In this document: in pieces, positions 6,513 through 16,089 of the stretch
Layout: each line of letters begins with the position of its first letter
Position numbering within the stretch: position 1 is the first letter of the stretch
Assembly: GCF_002946355.1 (NCBI RefSeq)
Contig: NZ_PKOZ01000001.1
Location: 915,931-979,930, forward strand
Direction of reading: 5' to 3'
DNA: 64,000 nt
Origin: Pradoshia eiseniae
GTDB taxonomy: Bacteria > Bacillota > Bacilli > Bacillales > Pradoshiaceae
The notes under the pieces: model-generated
Told to the model about the DNA's origin: nothing
The model's input: the letters and a program-made list of their open reading frames with translations, nothing else
Database searches by the model: none
Made by a program: the position numbers and the translations under genes

Positions 6513-7805
6513 TTACGGCTGATTGGGCGGTGAGAAATCCGTCGCTGGTACAGCGGGTGCTTTCTGTTGAGCTGGAACCTTTATGAGAATCACTGCCCCG
6601 ATGACAAAGAGGATGATAAGGCTGAATACGCCCATATTTGATTGGCCAGTTATCTGTGTAGTCACCCCCATTAAGAAGGGACCTGTAATGGCGGCGAATT
6701 TACCAAAAATATTATAGAATCCGAAAAACTCATTGGAGGATTCCTTTGGTACAAGTTTCGCAAAATAGGAGCGGCTTAGCGCTTGTATCCCCCCTTGGGA
6801 GGAGCCGACTAGCATGGCTAAAATCCAGAAGTCGATAGCTGAATCCATAAAAAAAGCATAGATGCAGATGAGCGTATAGATGATGATGCCAAATAGGATC
6901 ATATTCTTTTCATTGTACTTCCCTGCTAGTTTCCCATATAGGAGGGAAAAGGGGGCGGCCACTACTTGGGTAACAAATAAAACAATAAGCAGCGTAGTCG
7001 AGCTCAATCCCATATCCGTGCCGTAAGCCGTCGACATCGTGAGGATTGTATGGACGCCATCTATGTAGAAGAAGTAAGCCAGCAGGAAAAGGAATAAGCT
7101 TTTATAGGATTGTATGTTTTTGAATGTTTGGTACAACCGTTTGAAGCTCGCTCTAACTGGATTTGGAACTGGGCTGATATAGTATACCTGCTCGATATTC
7201 TTTAAAAAAGGGATGGTAAACAACCCCCACCATAAGGCCGTAATGAAGAAAGCGGCCTGCATTGCAACCGTCAATGAAAGGGGAATCAGCTCCATTTGAG
7301 CGGACATGATTAGGCCAATCCCTATCACAAAGGGAATGGTGCTTCCGATATATCCGGTCGCATATCCGTATGCCGATGTCTTGCTCATGCGCTCCTCTGT
7401 CGTGACATCCACGAGAAATGCATCATAAAAGATATTGGCTCCTGCAAAGCCAATGGACGTCAAGATAAAACAGGCGAGCAAGAAAAACCATTGTTCAAAT
7501 GGAACGACTGCGAGAAGCATTGTGAAGAGGATACCTAATAGAAAGAAAAACGTAAAGAACCGTTTCTTGAAACCTTTAAAGTCAGCGATTGTTCCGAGCA
7601 TGGGGGCTAAAATTGAAACAAGTAAGGTCGCTATTGAATTAGCATAGCCCCAATAAGCGGTTGAAGTTGAAGCGGCCAGACCAGCCTCGTTGGCTGAAGC
7701 CTTGAAATAGAGCGGGAAGATTGCCGTCACGACAACGATAGAGTAGGCAGAATTAGCCCAGTCATACATGGCCCAGCTCTTCTCCTGCTTGGTTAATTTC
7801 TTCAT
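6513..7805 (-). CDS. MFS transporter, UMF1/Atg22-like (YxiO-type)
   Basis: A 430-residue, 12-helix membrane transporter. The N-terminus KQEKSWAMYDWANSAYSIVVVTAIFPLYFK is the hallmark of the Atg22-like/UMF1 branch of the major facilitator superfamily, and the second half contains GSSQGGIQALSRSYFAKLVP, another conserved block of that group. Substrate unknown; fungal relatives export amino acids from vacuoles, bacterial ones are mostly uncharacterised. I prefer the ATG at 7805 with GAGGGAG upstream over the ATG at 7826, which overlaps the preceding stop. It lies directly behind the phosphatase-like gene and is probably co-transcribed with it. Confidence 0.85.
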   Translation of the reverse strand: MKKLTKQEKSWAMYDWANSAYSIVVVTAIFPLYFKASANEAGLAASTSTAYWGYANSIATLLVSILAPMLGTIADFKGFKKRFFTFFFLLGILFTMLLAVVPFEQWFFLLACFILTSIGFAGANIFYDAFLVDVTTEERMSKTSAYGYATGYIGSTIPFVIGIGLIMSAQMELIPLSLTVAMQAAFFITALWWGLFTIPFLKNIEQVYYISPVPNPVRASFKRLYQTFKNIQSYKSLFLFLLAYFFYIDGVHTILTMSTAYGTDMGLSSTTLLIVLFVTQVVAAPFSLLYGKLAGKYNEKNMILFGIIIYTLICIYAFFMDSAIDFWILAMLVGSSQGGIQALSRSYFAKLVPKESSNEFFGFYNIFGKFAAITGPFLMGVTTQITGQSNMGVFSLIILFVIGAVILIKVPAQQKAPAVPATDFSPPNQP

Positions 7806-7818
7806 GGAATACACTCCC

Positions 7819-9126
7819 TCATTCAATGGTCAGAAACTCTTTAACTACATGTCCATCTGTTTTACCTAAATCTAAGCCAAGCAAGGCAGCTAATGTCGGA
7901 CCGATATCGACTAAATCTATGTGAGAAACCGTTACATCTTTCTTGATTCCTTTTCCAGATGCCATGAAAATAGTATGATAATCAGCTTTATTAGGCGAAT
8001 AACCATGAGTTGCTAATATATGCTTTTTTTGCTCATCATGCTCTTGAATTGGTTCAATAAAATCTTCTGAAACATCATCTAGAAAATAAAATCCCCGTCT
8101 GGCCTCGAGCATAAAGGAGCACTCTGGGTCAGCCCCCATCCTGGCGGCCTCGTTGCCGCTTAAAACATCTTCTATTCCGTTGGCTGGGTTTTGCTGCAGT
8201 GAATATAAAAAGGCTTTAACTTGGGTTTTTAAGGTTTTATCCTTTTTATCTTTTATATAAATATATGCCGAGCCATCACATGATTTGCAGTAAACCCGCC
8301 ATTTCGAAATCTGGCTGCGATGATTGACAGAAAGCCAGCTGTTTTCTTTTAATAGGACGTTCATATGGATGGCTTTATTCTCGTCTAAAGCACTGTGGTC
8401 TCCGAGCACAATAATGGTCGTCTCATCATAAAGCTTCTTTCTCTTCAAAGCACCTAATATCGCTCCAAGCCGCTCATCAAGCCGCTTTATCGCAGCCGTC
8501 GCCTCTGGTGAGGAAAAGCCGTGATAGTGACGCATGGAGTCCAAATCCGTGAAATGAACCATCATCAAGTCTGGCTGGTATGCTTCGATTGTGTGGACCG
8601 AAGAGGCAAGAACAAAATCATCTAGCTCCGGCTGTTTTATCCCATTACGTAAATGTCCGAACCGTTTATTCAACTCCCATTGATAGGCGGGCGTGCCGCT
8701 GAACAAAGATACAAGCAGTTGAGTTTGCCACCAGCGATTCGGAAAGATCTCCGGCAGATTATAATTGATTTGGGCCCGCCCTGTAACAGGCCAAAGCAGG
8801 GCGGCTGTCTTCATCTTTGCTTTATTTGCCTCATCATAAAGGGTCGTGCCGCTGATTTTACTCCGGTACCAATTCCAGTCAGGAGAATGGCGTCCTGGCT
8901 GGATAAGCGTATTATGGATAATTCCGTGATTCTTCGGGTATCTGCCAGTCACTATGGTTGTGTGGCATGGATATGTAAGTGAGGGATAGATGGTCTTTAC
9001 CCTTGGAGCTAATGATCCCTTTGAGAGCACCTCCCTAAAATGAGGAAGGTCACGAATAAGCGGATAGTCCAAGGCTGATAAACAATCAAAGGATATAACA
9101 AGCATGCGTGCAGTCAAACGTTTCAT
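7819..9126 (-). CDS. Alkaline phosphatase family protein (nucleotide pyrophosphatase/phosphodiesterase type)
   Basis: A 435-residue metal-dependent hydrolase. SFDCLSALD at the start carries the first metal-binding Asp. TIYPSLTYPCHTTIVTGRYPKNHGIIHN carries the nucleophilic Thr and the usual GxxPxxHGI motif of the type I phosphodiesterase/NPP branch. Further metal ligands appear in HFTDLDSMRHYHG, VLGDHSAL and ATHGYSP. No clear signal peptide, so it is probably cytosolic. ACGGAGGTG precedes the ATG at 9126; a GTG at 9132 lies within that ribosome site. First gene of a probable two-gene operon with the MFS transporter, which might carry its substrate or product. Confidence 0.85.
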   Translation of the reverse strand: MKRLTARMLVISFDCLSALDYPLIRDLPHFREVLSKGSLAPRVKTIYPSLTYPCHTTIVTGRYPKNHGIIHNTLIQPGRHSPDWNWYRSKISGTTLYDEANKAKMKTAALLWPVTGRAQINYNLPEIFPNRWWQTQLLVSLFSGTPAYQWELNKRFGHLRNGIKQPELDDFVLASSVHTIEAYQPDLMMVHFTDLDSMRHYHGFSSPEATAAIKRLDERLGAILGALKRKKLYDETTIIVLGDHSALDENKAIHMNVLLKENSWLSVNHRSQISKWRVYCKSCDGSAYIYIKDKKDKTLKTQVKAFLYSLQQNPANGIEDVLSGNEAARMGADPECSFMLEARRGFYFLDDVSEDFIEPIQEHDEQKKHILATHGYSPNKADYHTIFMASGKGIKKDVTVSHIDLVDIGPTLAALLGLDLGKTDGHVVKEFLTIE

Positions 9127-9385
9127 AAACACCTCCGTATATGGAAAATAAATCTATTGTCTTTATTTTACTATGCGGCCATTCGCTTGTCTGATAAAAA
9201 AATATATTTTCTGATAATTTTATCTATACAAAATAGTAGGCAATTTCATGGTTAATGTTATATACTAAATTTGAATAGTATGACACAATTGAACGAAGGG
9301 GTGATTAATTGTACGTTTACCCCTTTAAATGAACAAGGTTGATACATAAGATATATTGAAAAGTCAGAAAGGAGATGAGCATAAA

Positions 9386-10204
9386 TTGGACAGGAGAGAA
9401 GTGGTTTATGTTGTCTCTGATTCCGTGGGAGAAACAGCGGAATTTGTTGTGAAAGCCGTTTCAACACAGTTTAACGGCGGGCACGTCGATATAAGGAGAA
9501 ACTCATTCGTCCAAAGCGAAGAGGATATTGATGAAATAATCAATATGGCCAGTGAGAATTCCTCCATAATTGCCTATACGATTGTCATCCCATCCTTGAA
9601 GGAGTATCTTGACCGGCAAGCAGCATTAGCAAATATTCAAGCGATTGATCTTCTTCATCCGTTAATGAACGCCTTTGAAGAAAAGTTTCATAAGGAAGCC
9701 AATCATCGATCGGGCTTGATGAGACAGCTTGATGATGATTATTTTCGTAAAGTGGAAGCAGTGGAGTTTGCCGTCAAATATGATGATGGACAAGACCCTA
9801 GAGGCATGCTCATTGCAGATGTTGTTTTGATTGGTGTCTCAAGGACATCGAAAACACCGCTTTCGATGTACCTTGCCCATAAAGGATACAAGGTGGCGAA
9901 TGTTCCGTTAGTTCCTGAGGTATCCCCCCCAGATGAACTGTTTAAAATCAAGAAGAGCAAATGCTTTGGTCTCATCATCACGCCGGATAAGCTTAACGCT
10001 ATTCGCAAAGAGCGGCTCAAATCATTGGGACTTACCTCAAAGGCAAGCTATGCGAGCTATGAAAGGATTCTGGAGGAGTTGGATTATGCCGAGAAAATTA
10101 TGAAGAGGGTCGGCTGCCCGGTTATAAACGTTTCCGACAAGGCTGTAGAAGAAACAGCCAGCGTTATACTCGATATTTTAAAAAATGAGAGGAGTTACAA
10201 ATAA
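9386..10204 (+). CDS. yqfL: Pyruvate, phosphate dikinase regulatory protein (bifunctional kinase/phosphorylase, DUF299)
   Basis: PDRP inactivates PPDK by ADP-dependent phosphorylation of a threonine next to the catalytic His and reactivates it by Pi-dependent removal. The 272 residues show the family N-terminus VYVVSDSVGETAEFVVKAV, the P-loop-like GVSRTSKTP (from residue 150) and the PLVPEVSPPDELF and GLIITPDKL motifs. Start taken at TTG 9386 because AAAGGAGATG sits nine bases upstream; the longer frame from 9356 would include the ribosome site. It shares one base with ppdK, which settles that the target is PPDK rather than PEP synthase. Confidence 0.92.
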   Translation: MDRREVVYVVSDSVGETAEFVVKAVSTQFNGGHVDIRRNSFVQSEEDIDEIINMASENSSIIAYTIVIPSLKEYLDRQAALANIQAIDLLHPLMNAFEEKFHKEANHRSGLMRQLDDDYFRKVEAVEFAVKYDDGQDPRGMLIADVVLIGVSRTSKTPLSMYLAHKGYKVANVPLVPEVSPPDELFKIKKSKCFGLIITPDKLNAIRKERLKSLGLTSKASYASYERILEELDYAEKIMKRVGCPVINVSDKAVEETASVILDILKNERSYK

Positions 10205-12864
10205 TGACCAAATTCGTCTATCTTTTTAATGAAGGAAATACAACTATGAAGGAATTGCTGGGGGGCAAGGGTGCCAACCTGGCTGAAATGACGAACATTG
10301 GCTTGCCTGTTCCTTTTGGGTTTACAATCAGCACGGAGGCTTGTAACTCTTATTATGATAATAATAAAGCAATTTCTTCTGAGTTGAGGGAGCAAATTTT
10401 AAGAGCTCTTTCTGAACTAGAAAGCAAAACAGGAAAGAAATTGGGCGACCCTTCAAACCCTCTTCTCGTTTCCGTACGCTCTGGCGCTGTTTTTTCAATG
10501 CCAGGTATGATGGATACCATTCTGAACTTGGGGATGAATGCTGAGACAGTCGTCGGGATGGCAAAGCTGACAAATAATGCCCGCTTTGCTTATGATTCCT
10601 ACCGCCGCTTCATCCAAATGTTCTCTGATGTTGTTTTAGGGGTGGACACTTTTTATTTTGAACAATATTTGGAGGAAACCAGGGAAGCGAAAGGCTATAC
10701 CCATGATCCGGAAATGAAAGCCGAGGATTGGATGGAAGTCATTGAAGGATACAAAAAAATCGTACAAAAACATACAAAACAAGCTTTCCCAGAAGACCCA
10801 GAGGAGCAATTATTCCTCGCTGTTAATGCCGTTTTTGATTCATGGAATAATCAGCGCGCAAAAGTATACAGACGCTTGAACAGAATTCCAGATCATTTAG
10901 GAACAGCGGTCAATATCCAGAGTATGGTGTTTGGGAATATGGGAGAAGATTCCGGTACAGGCGTGGCATTTACCCGTAACCCATCGACGGGTGAGCATAT
11001 ATTGTATGGCGAATATTTAATTAATGCACAAGGGGAAGATGTTGTGGCGGGAATCCGTACGCCAGAACCGATTCAAGCATTAGAGAAGGATATGCCTGCC
11101 GTATTTAAACAATTCACGGATACTTGCAAAAAGCTGGAAAGTCATTATTTAGATATGCAGGATATTGAATTTACCGTTGAACGCGGGAAATTATATATTT
11201 TGCAAACTAGGAATGGGAAACGGACGGCTCAGGCAGCGATTCGGATTGCGGTAGAAATGGAGGAAGAGGGAATCATTGATAAGCAAACAGCGTTATTGCG
11301 TGTCGATCCTGAACAGCTTGATCAGCTTCTTCATCGCCGTATTGATGATACTCATGTTCGAAAGCAGCTCGCAAAAGGTCTTCCTGCCTCACCTGGTGCT
11401 GCGACTGGAGAAGTCGTCTTTGATGCCGATGAAGCCGAACAGCTTGCTTCAGAGGGCGTGAAGGTCATTTTAGTCCGTCCGGAAACCACCCCGGATGATA
11501 TTCACGGAATCGTCGCTTCACAAGCAATCGTTACGAGCAGGGGTGGCATGACGAGCCATGCCGCCGTTGTTGCGCGTGGTATGGGAAAAGCCTGCATTTG
11601 CGGATGTGATGCCTTGAAGATCGATCTGAAGGAGAAGCAATTCAAGGTTGGCGAGGTAATCGTGAAGCATCGTGAAATAATCACGATTGATGGCTCTACT
11701 GGAGAAATCATGCTTGGCGAGATTCCAATGATTGAACCTGAATTATCGGCAGAATTCAAAACATTGCTGCAATGGGCTGATGAATTGAGAGACCTTGGGG
11801 TTCGAGCAAATGCCGATAACCCGGAAGACGCGAAGAAGGCAATGGAATTTGGCGCAGGCGGGATCGGTCTTTGCCGAACTGAGCATATGTTCATGGATGC
11901 GAAGCGTGTTCCTTTTGTACAAAGAATGATTTTGGCTGAAACTCTCACAGAGCGGGAAGAAGCGTTAAGTCACCTCCTTCCAATGCAGCAGGAGGATTTT
12001 GAAGGGATTTTTGAAGCAATGGAAGGTCATCCAGTAACGATTCGTCTTCTGGACCCGCCGCTTCATGAGTTCCTGCCTGACAAGGAAGAATTGCTTGTTG
12101 ATGTGACGAAGCTGCAAATCCTGCATCCTGATAGCACAGAATTGGCTGAAAAAGAGGCACTATTGAAGAAGGTCCGCCAATTGGATGAATTCAATCCAAT
12201 GCTTGGTCATAGGGGCTGCCGTCTAGGCATGATTCATCCTGAAATCTATGGCATGCAAGCGAAAGCCATCTTTTACGCCGTTGCTGCCATTATGAACAAG
12301 GGGCTTCCTGTGAAACCGGAAATCATGATTCCGCTTGTGGGTCATGTGAATGAGCTAAGACAGATGAGACAGCTAGTGATTGATACAGCTAAAGAGGTCG
12401 AGCAAGAAACAGGACTTACGTTCACCTATACAGTTGGAACGATGATTGAAATCCCTCGTGCGGCGATCACAGCGGATGAAATTGCCGAGGAAGCAGATTT
12501 CTTCTCCTTCGGCACAAATGATTTAACCCAGACCACCTTCGGCTACAGCCGTGATGATGCAGAAGGGAAGTTCCTGCAAACCTATATAGAAGAAAAGGTA
12601 TTGCCTGAAAACCCATTTGCGGTCCTTGACCAAGGCGGTGTCGGCAAATTGGTGGAAATGGGTGTCCAATTAGGCAGAAAGACTAAGCCAGAACTTAAAA
12701 CAGGTATTTGCGGGGAGCATGGAGGAGAGAAATTTTCGATTGAATTCTGCTACAAAACAGGACTTGATTATGTAAGCTGCTCGCCGTACCGTGTGCCTTT
12801 AGCAAGATTAGCGGCTGCCCAGGCAACAATCCGCAACAAAAAGTCAAAGGAACCTGTTTATTAA
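10204..12864 (+). CDS. ppdK: Pyruvate, phosphate dikinase
   Basis: Interconverts pyruvate + ATP + Pi and PEP + AMP + PPi, linking glycolysis and gluconeogenesis. The 886-residue protein has the N-terminal ATP-grasp domain (GGKGANLAEM, then SVRSGAVFSMPGMMDT), the swivelling phosphohistidine domain with catalytic His452 in GGMTSHAAVVARGMGKACICG (Thr450 being the expected target of the regulatory kinase), and the C-terminal PEP/pyruvate barrel with RLLDPPLHEF, GFGTNDLTQ-like SFGTNDLTQTTFG and catalytic Cys836 in GICGEHGG. The start overlaps the stop of the regulator by one base. A terminator follows at 12932. Confidence 0.96.
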   Translation: MTKFVYLFNEGNTTMKELLGGKGANLAEMTNIGLPVPFGFTISTEACNSYYDNNKAISSELREQILRALSELESKTGKKLGDPSNPLLVSVRSGAVFSMPGMMDTILNLGMNAETVVGMAKLTNNARFAYDSYRRFIQMFSDVVLGVDTFYFEQYLEETREAKGYTHDPEMKAEDWMEVIEGYKKIVQKHTKQAFPEDPEEQLFLAVNAVFDSWNNQRAKVYRRLNRIPDHLGTAVNIQSMVFGNMGEDSGTGVAFTRNPSTGEHILYGEYLINAQGEDVVAGIRTPEPIQALEKDMPAVFKQFTDTCKKLESHYLDMQDIEFTVERGKLYILQTRNGKRTAQAAIRIAVEMEEEGIIDKQTALLRVDPEQLDQLLHRRIDDTHVRKQLAKGLPASPGAATGEVVFDADEAEQLASEGVKVILVRPETTPDDIHGIVASQAIVTSRGGMTSHAAVVARGMGKACICGCDALKIDLKEKQFKVGEVIVKHREIITIDGSTGEIMLGEIPMIEPELSAEFKTLLQWADELRDLGVRANADNPEDAKKAMEFGAGGIGLCRTEHMFMDAKRVPFVQRMILAETLTEREEALSHLLPMQQEDFEGIFEAMEGHPVTIRLLDPPLHEFLPDKEELLVDVTKLQILHPDSTELAEKEALLKKVRQLDEFNPMLGHRGCRLGMIHPEIYGMQAKAIFYAVAAIMNKGLPVKPEIMIPLVGHVNELRQMRQLVIDTAKEVEQETGLTFTYTVGTMIEIPRAAITADEIAEEADFFSFGTNDLTQTTFGYSRDDAEGKFLQTYIEEKVLPENPFAVLDQGGVGKLVEMGVQLGRKTKPELKTGICGEHGGEKFSIEFCYKTGLDYVSCSPYRVPLARLAAAQATIRNKKSKEPVY

Positions 12865-12931
12865 GTAAATTCATATATCTAACGATTTCTTTGATACTCA
12901 TTCTAAATGAATCAAAATCATAATAATAATT

Positions 12932-12969
12932 AGACCTTATAAAGAGAAATCTTTGTAAGGTCTTTTTTT
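12932..12969 (+). terminator. Rho-independent terminator after ppdK
   Basis: AGACCTTATAAAG pairs with CTTTGTAAGGTCT across a short loop and is followed by seven T. Confidence 0.85.
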
Positions 12970-13121
12970 GACCGGGTTTAAACGTTGGTTTGAGAAAGCT
13001 TGTAAAAATTAGCGCTTTTAGAGCTTTTCGTCACATCAAAAATCTGATTTTAACATAATCAAAGAGGAAAAAGGCCTTGAAGGAGGGTTGTTTTGGGAAT
13101 GTTGAGGAGGATAGAAAATTT
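12947..13121. repeat. Diverged direct repeat, copy A (left border of accessory cassette)
   Basis: Aligns without large gaps to 15736-15919. Shared blocks in the same order include TCTTTTTTTGAC, GCTTGTAAA/CCTTGTAAA, TCTGAT, CATAATCAAAGA, CCTTGAA, GTTGT and GGAGGA..AGAAAA. The remainder of 13122-13497 holds no gene I trust; a hairpin at 13410-13450 (AGCCTA/TAGGCT within CGCTT/AAGCG) lies in the leader of the next gene. Confidence 0.6.
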
Positions 13122-13497
13122 AAAAAAATGTCGATAAAGAATGCTGCTAAGAGATATAATGAAATTTTTATAAATAACAAGCTCATTCTTTGAGATGGTA
13201 GATATGTTTTTTACATCTGTTCGATCTAAAAGATAATCAACTCTAATTCCATGAAATTAGTAATTAGACATAGAGCAGATAGGGGGATTTCGTGTTCGTC
13301 AGTCTAATACCTACTAATCGTCCTTTGATTCGCTGTGAAATTTACACTTTGAAATAATGTTGGATACATATCTTTGTCTATCCGTAATTCTTTTTGATTT
13401 TATTATAGTATACGCTTCAAAAGCCTATTGATTTTTAGGCTGAAAAAGCGAAAAATAATTATAGGAATATTTTTATTTTTTATCAGGAGGTCTAATG

Positions 13498-13797
13498 ATG
13501 GGAAAGAATATTATTTCTAAAATACTATTTAGTGTAGGTATTATTGAATTTGTTTGTGGCATTTTTATATTTTTAGTATTATCGGATGATAACTTTTTGA
13601 TTGGATTACCATTTCTTATTATGGGAATTATTTTTGGAATTATATTTGTAGGATTTTCAGAAATAATTAATCTCCTTCAAGACAATGTGGATAACCAAAA
13701 TGAAATGTTACGTATGATGAAAGATAAAAAAACAACTGTAAATGACAAGACTAAGTCGATGATACAGGATATTGAATCTAATTTACCAGAAATGTGA
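13498..13797 (+). CDS. Small membrane protein, first gene of accessory pair
   Basis: 99 residues with two membrane helices (about residues 8-27 and 35-56) and a hydrophilic C-terminal tail that is probably cytosolic and partly coiled (LLQDNVDNQNEMLRMMKDKK). TCAGGAGG lies seven bases before the ATG at 13498; an ATG at 13495 is the alternative. The stop is ten bases before the next gene, so the two are co-transcribed. No family recognised. AT-rich compared with ppdK and clpE on either side, which suggests acquisition. Confidence 0.7.
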   Translation: MGKNIISKILFSVGIIEFVCGIFIFLVLSDDNFLIGLPFLIMGIIFGIIFVGFSEIINLLQDNVDNQNEMLRMMKDKKTTVNDKTKSMIQDIESNLPEM

Positions 13798-13807
13798 GGT
13801 GTTTTTT

Positions 13808-15523
13808 GTGGGTGGAAGATTTGAAACGTTATATAAGTTACATGATAATTTATATAAAAAGGGTACTTCTATTATTGTATCGGGGGGAGTTTTATTAAAA
13901 GATAGAGAAACCGATAATATTGTTGCCCAGTTAAAATTTCAAAGTATATCTGAATATAAAATTAAGGCATTAAAAATTTCACTCAAAGCATATGATGTTT
14001 CAGATAAAATTGTTGAAGGAATTGAGGAGTATCAATATCTTGATTTGAACATAAATAATGGAGAGTATTTCGGTTCTAATAAGGCGATTGTAATGCCGGA
14101 TAATGTAACCCGTTCTATCGAAATAGGAAAGATATTAGTGGTTTTTGAAGGAAGGGATAATAGCGAGATTTGTGGTGCTGAATTATTACCTTTAGAACCC
14201 CCGCAAAGTCTGGAGTCCGTTTTGGATGACCCTGAATTAATCAAGCAATATCAAATTGAGACTTCTACACAAAGCAAATATATTCCTACAACCATTCAAG
14301 ATTTGTGGTTGTGTACTTGCGGAAAGCTGAACAATACAAATACTTGTACTAGTTGTAGAGTAAGTAAAGAAAAAATTTTTAATGCTTATAATCCTGTTCT
14401 TTTGGAAGAACAACTTAAAGTTCGTCTCGATGCAGAAGAAGTTGAGCGTGAAAGACAAGAGAGAATAGCTGAAATATCACGTCAAGAAGCAGAACAGCAA
14501 AAAAGAAAAAAAAGGAAACAGATAGTACGTATTACAAGAGTTACGGTTGTTATTGTTATAGTATTATCTATAATTGCCTTTGCATGGACAAAAATTATTA
14601 ATCCTTCTATACAATATTCTAAAGCGGAATCGTATTATGAAAAGGGGGATTATGACAATGCGATTGTAATATATAAAGAATTAGGCGAATACAAGGATTC
14701 TGTTCAAAAATTAGCCTCTGCTATAGATTTAAATGATAAAGATCAAGCATATAGTAGTGCCTTATCTTTATTTAATGCTGGACAGTACTTAGATGCATTA
14801 AGACTATTTGAAAAAGTATATGAATATCCTGATGTCACATATTATAGGGGCAAATGCTACTTCGAAATAGAAAGCTACAAGCAAGCAATTGAACTTTATG
14901 AAGAGCTAGGAAATGATAGTGATTTTAAAAATGATGCCGAAAAAGAAATACTCGAAGGATACTATTATTTAGGATTGGATGCGTTGAGAAATGGTGAGTT
15001 TTCAATAGCAGAAGAGTATTTGAATAAGACAGAATATGGGGATTCAAAAGAAGCACTGCAGATAATCGAAAAAATTAAACAGGAAAAATGGATAGGTATA
15101 TATAGGAATGACGAGGATGATTCTGAATGGATGCAAATAGTTTGTTCAGTGAATGAAGATTTGACATATACATATGAAGTTTATCGGCAATCTAGTATAT
15201 GGGAAGATTATTCTACCAATCTAGTGGTAGAAGCTGATGGAACTATGATTCTCGTAGATGAATTCAATGATTATAACGAAGAAAATAACGGTGGTCATTG
15301 GATAGAAGAATCTACGCACCAATTCCAAGAAGATAAATCAGTATATGAAGATACGGGTGGATCAAAAGGATATGGAGGTGGCTACTCTACTATAAGAATC
15401 GATTTAAAGCAAGAGGGAGATAATTTAATATTGCATACTAAAGCACGTACCTCATCATTTGAGTATGGTGCAGAGGAAGAGGAAGAAGAATCAGAATACA
15501 GTACAGTTTATATAAGACAATAG
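13808..15523 (+). CDS. Membrane-anchored zinc-ribbon/TPR protein of unknown function
   Basis: 571 residues from a GTG preceded by GTGAGGTG. Visible layout: an N-terminal beta-rich cytosolic domain (about 1-165); a zinc-ribbon-like CTCGKLNNTNTCTSC around residue 187; a basic, glutamine-rich coiled segment (about 215-255, EEVERERQERIAEISRQEAEQQKRKKRKQ type); a single transmembrane helix (about 257-277); two or three TPR-like helical repeats (SYYEKGDYDNAIVIYKEL, LFNAGQYLDALRLFEKV, CYFEIESYKQAIELYEEL); then a C-terminal beta domain rich in acidic residues (about 430-571). The TPR and beta parts would be outside the cell. I do not recognise the whole architecture. An upstream extension to 13772 overlaps the previous gene and lacks a ribosome site. 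Confidence 0.75.
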   Translation: MGGRFETLYKLHDNLYKKGTSIIVSGGVLLKDRETDNIVAQLKFQSISEYKIKALKISLKAYDVSDKIVEGIEEYQYLDLNINNGEYFGSNKAIVMPDNVTRSIEIGKILVVFEGRDNSEICGAELLPLEPPQSLESVLDDPELIKQYQIETSTQSKYIPTTIQDLWLCTCGKLNNTNTCTSCRVSKEKIFNAYNPVLLEEQLKVRLDAEEVERERQERIAEISRQEAEQQKRKKRKQIVRITRVTVVIVIVLSIIAFAWTKIINPSIQYSKAESYYEKGDYDNAIVIYKELGEYKDSVQKLASAIDLNDKDQAYSSALSLFNAGQYLDALRLFEKVYEYPDVTYYRGKCYFEIESYKQAIELYEELGNDSDFKNDAEKEILEGYYYLGLDALRNGEFSIAEEYLNKTEYGDSKEALQIIEKIKQEKWIGIYRNDEDDSEWMQIVCSVNEDLTYTYEVYRQSSIWEDYSTNLVVEADGTMILVDEFNDYNEENNGGHWIEESTHQFQEDKSVYEDTGGSKGYGGGYSTIRIDLKQEGDNLILHTKARTSSFEYGAEEEEEESEYSTVYIRQ

Positions 15524-15569
15524 CCAATAAAATACACAATATAAGTGAATCTTTATGGATAGAAACGAT

Positions 15570-15604
15570 AAGACAAAAACAATAATCGTTGTCTTAAATT
15601 TTTT
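15570..15604 (+). terminator. Terminator of the accessory gene pair
   Basis: AAGACAA pairs with TTGTCTT, followed by AAATTTTTT. Confidence 0.65.
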
Positions 15605-15735
15605 AGTAGCTATTTTGCCTAATGAGACGTTAAAAGATTTATGGACAAGGTAAACAATGTGTAGAAGATATGAAATTGTGTTGCAAAAAAGATGGGTAGA
15701 TTATAATTAATATTTAAAAATTATGCTGTAAGAAG

Positions 15736-15919
15736 AAAACTTGGCAAGATCTTTTTTTGACTAGAATTTCAAATATAAAGCCGAGCAACCTTGTAAATTA
15801 AGTACTTCTGGAACTGACTACCACACAAAATAAAATTCTGATCCAAAGTGCATAATCAAAGAAGAAAATCACCTTGAAATAAAGTTGTATTCGGAACGGT
15901 GTGGAGGAAAGAAAAATTT
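15736..15919. repeat. Diverged direct repeat, copy B (right border of accessory cassette)
   Basis: Second copy of the sequence at 12947-13121, in the same orientation. The rest of the 15524-16180 interval holds the terminators at 15570 and 15961 and the clpE control region. Confidence 0.6.
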
Positions 15920-15960
15920 GCAACAGTGACGAATTAATAAATAGATAAATCTAAACCTAG

Positions 15961-15998
15961 AGCCTCTTAGGGAAAATGAATTCCCTGAGGGGCTTTTT
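15961..15998 (+). terminator. Rho-independent terminator without a gene directly upstream
   Basis: AGCCTCTTAGGGAA pairs with TTCCCTGAGGGGCT, followed by TTTT. It follows repeat copy B and has no gene of its own, which fits a terminator displaced by insertion of the cassette. Confidence 0.75.
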
Positions 15999-16052
15999 AT
16001 GTTTAAAAATAGGCTAGTACAGGCTGTTTTGATAAATATAAATCAAAATACT

Positions 16053-16080
16053 TGAAAGTCAAAAAAGGTCAGAGTATAAT
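16053..16080 (+). promoter_or_regulatory. SigA-type promoter of clpE
   Basis: TTGAAA (16053-16058) and TATAAT (16075-16080) are 16 bases apart. The spacer is occupied by the first CtsR operator. A second TATAAT at 16125-16130 with a poor -35 may give an additional start. Confidence 0.7.
16057..16073 (+). promoter_or_regulatory. CtsR operator 1
   Basis: AGTCAAA-AAA-GGTCAGA: two heptads spaced by three bases, one mismatch from the CtsR consensus (A/GGTCAAANANA/GGTCAAA). Confidence 0.8.
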
Positions 16081-16089
16081 AAGCTCATA

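Noticed and set aside
13292-13357. 22-codon GTG frame upstream of the accessory pair
   Set aside because: Has a GGGGG site but no hydrophobic or conserved pattern; likely chance in AT-rich sequence.
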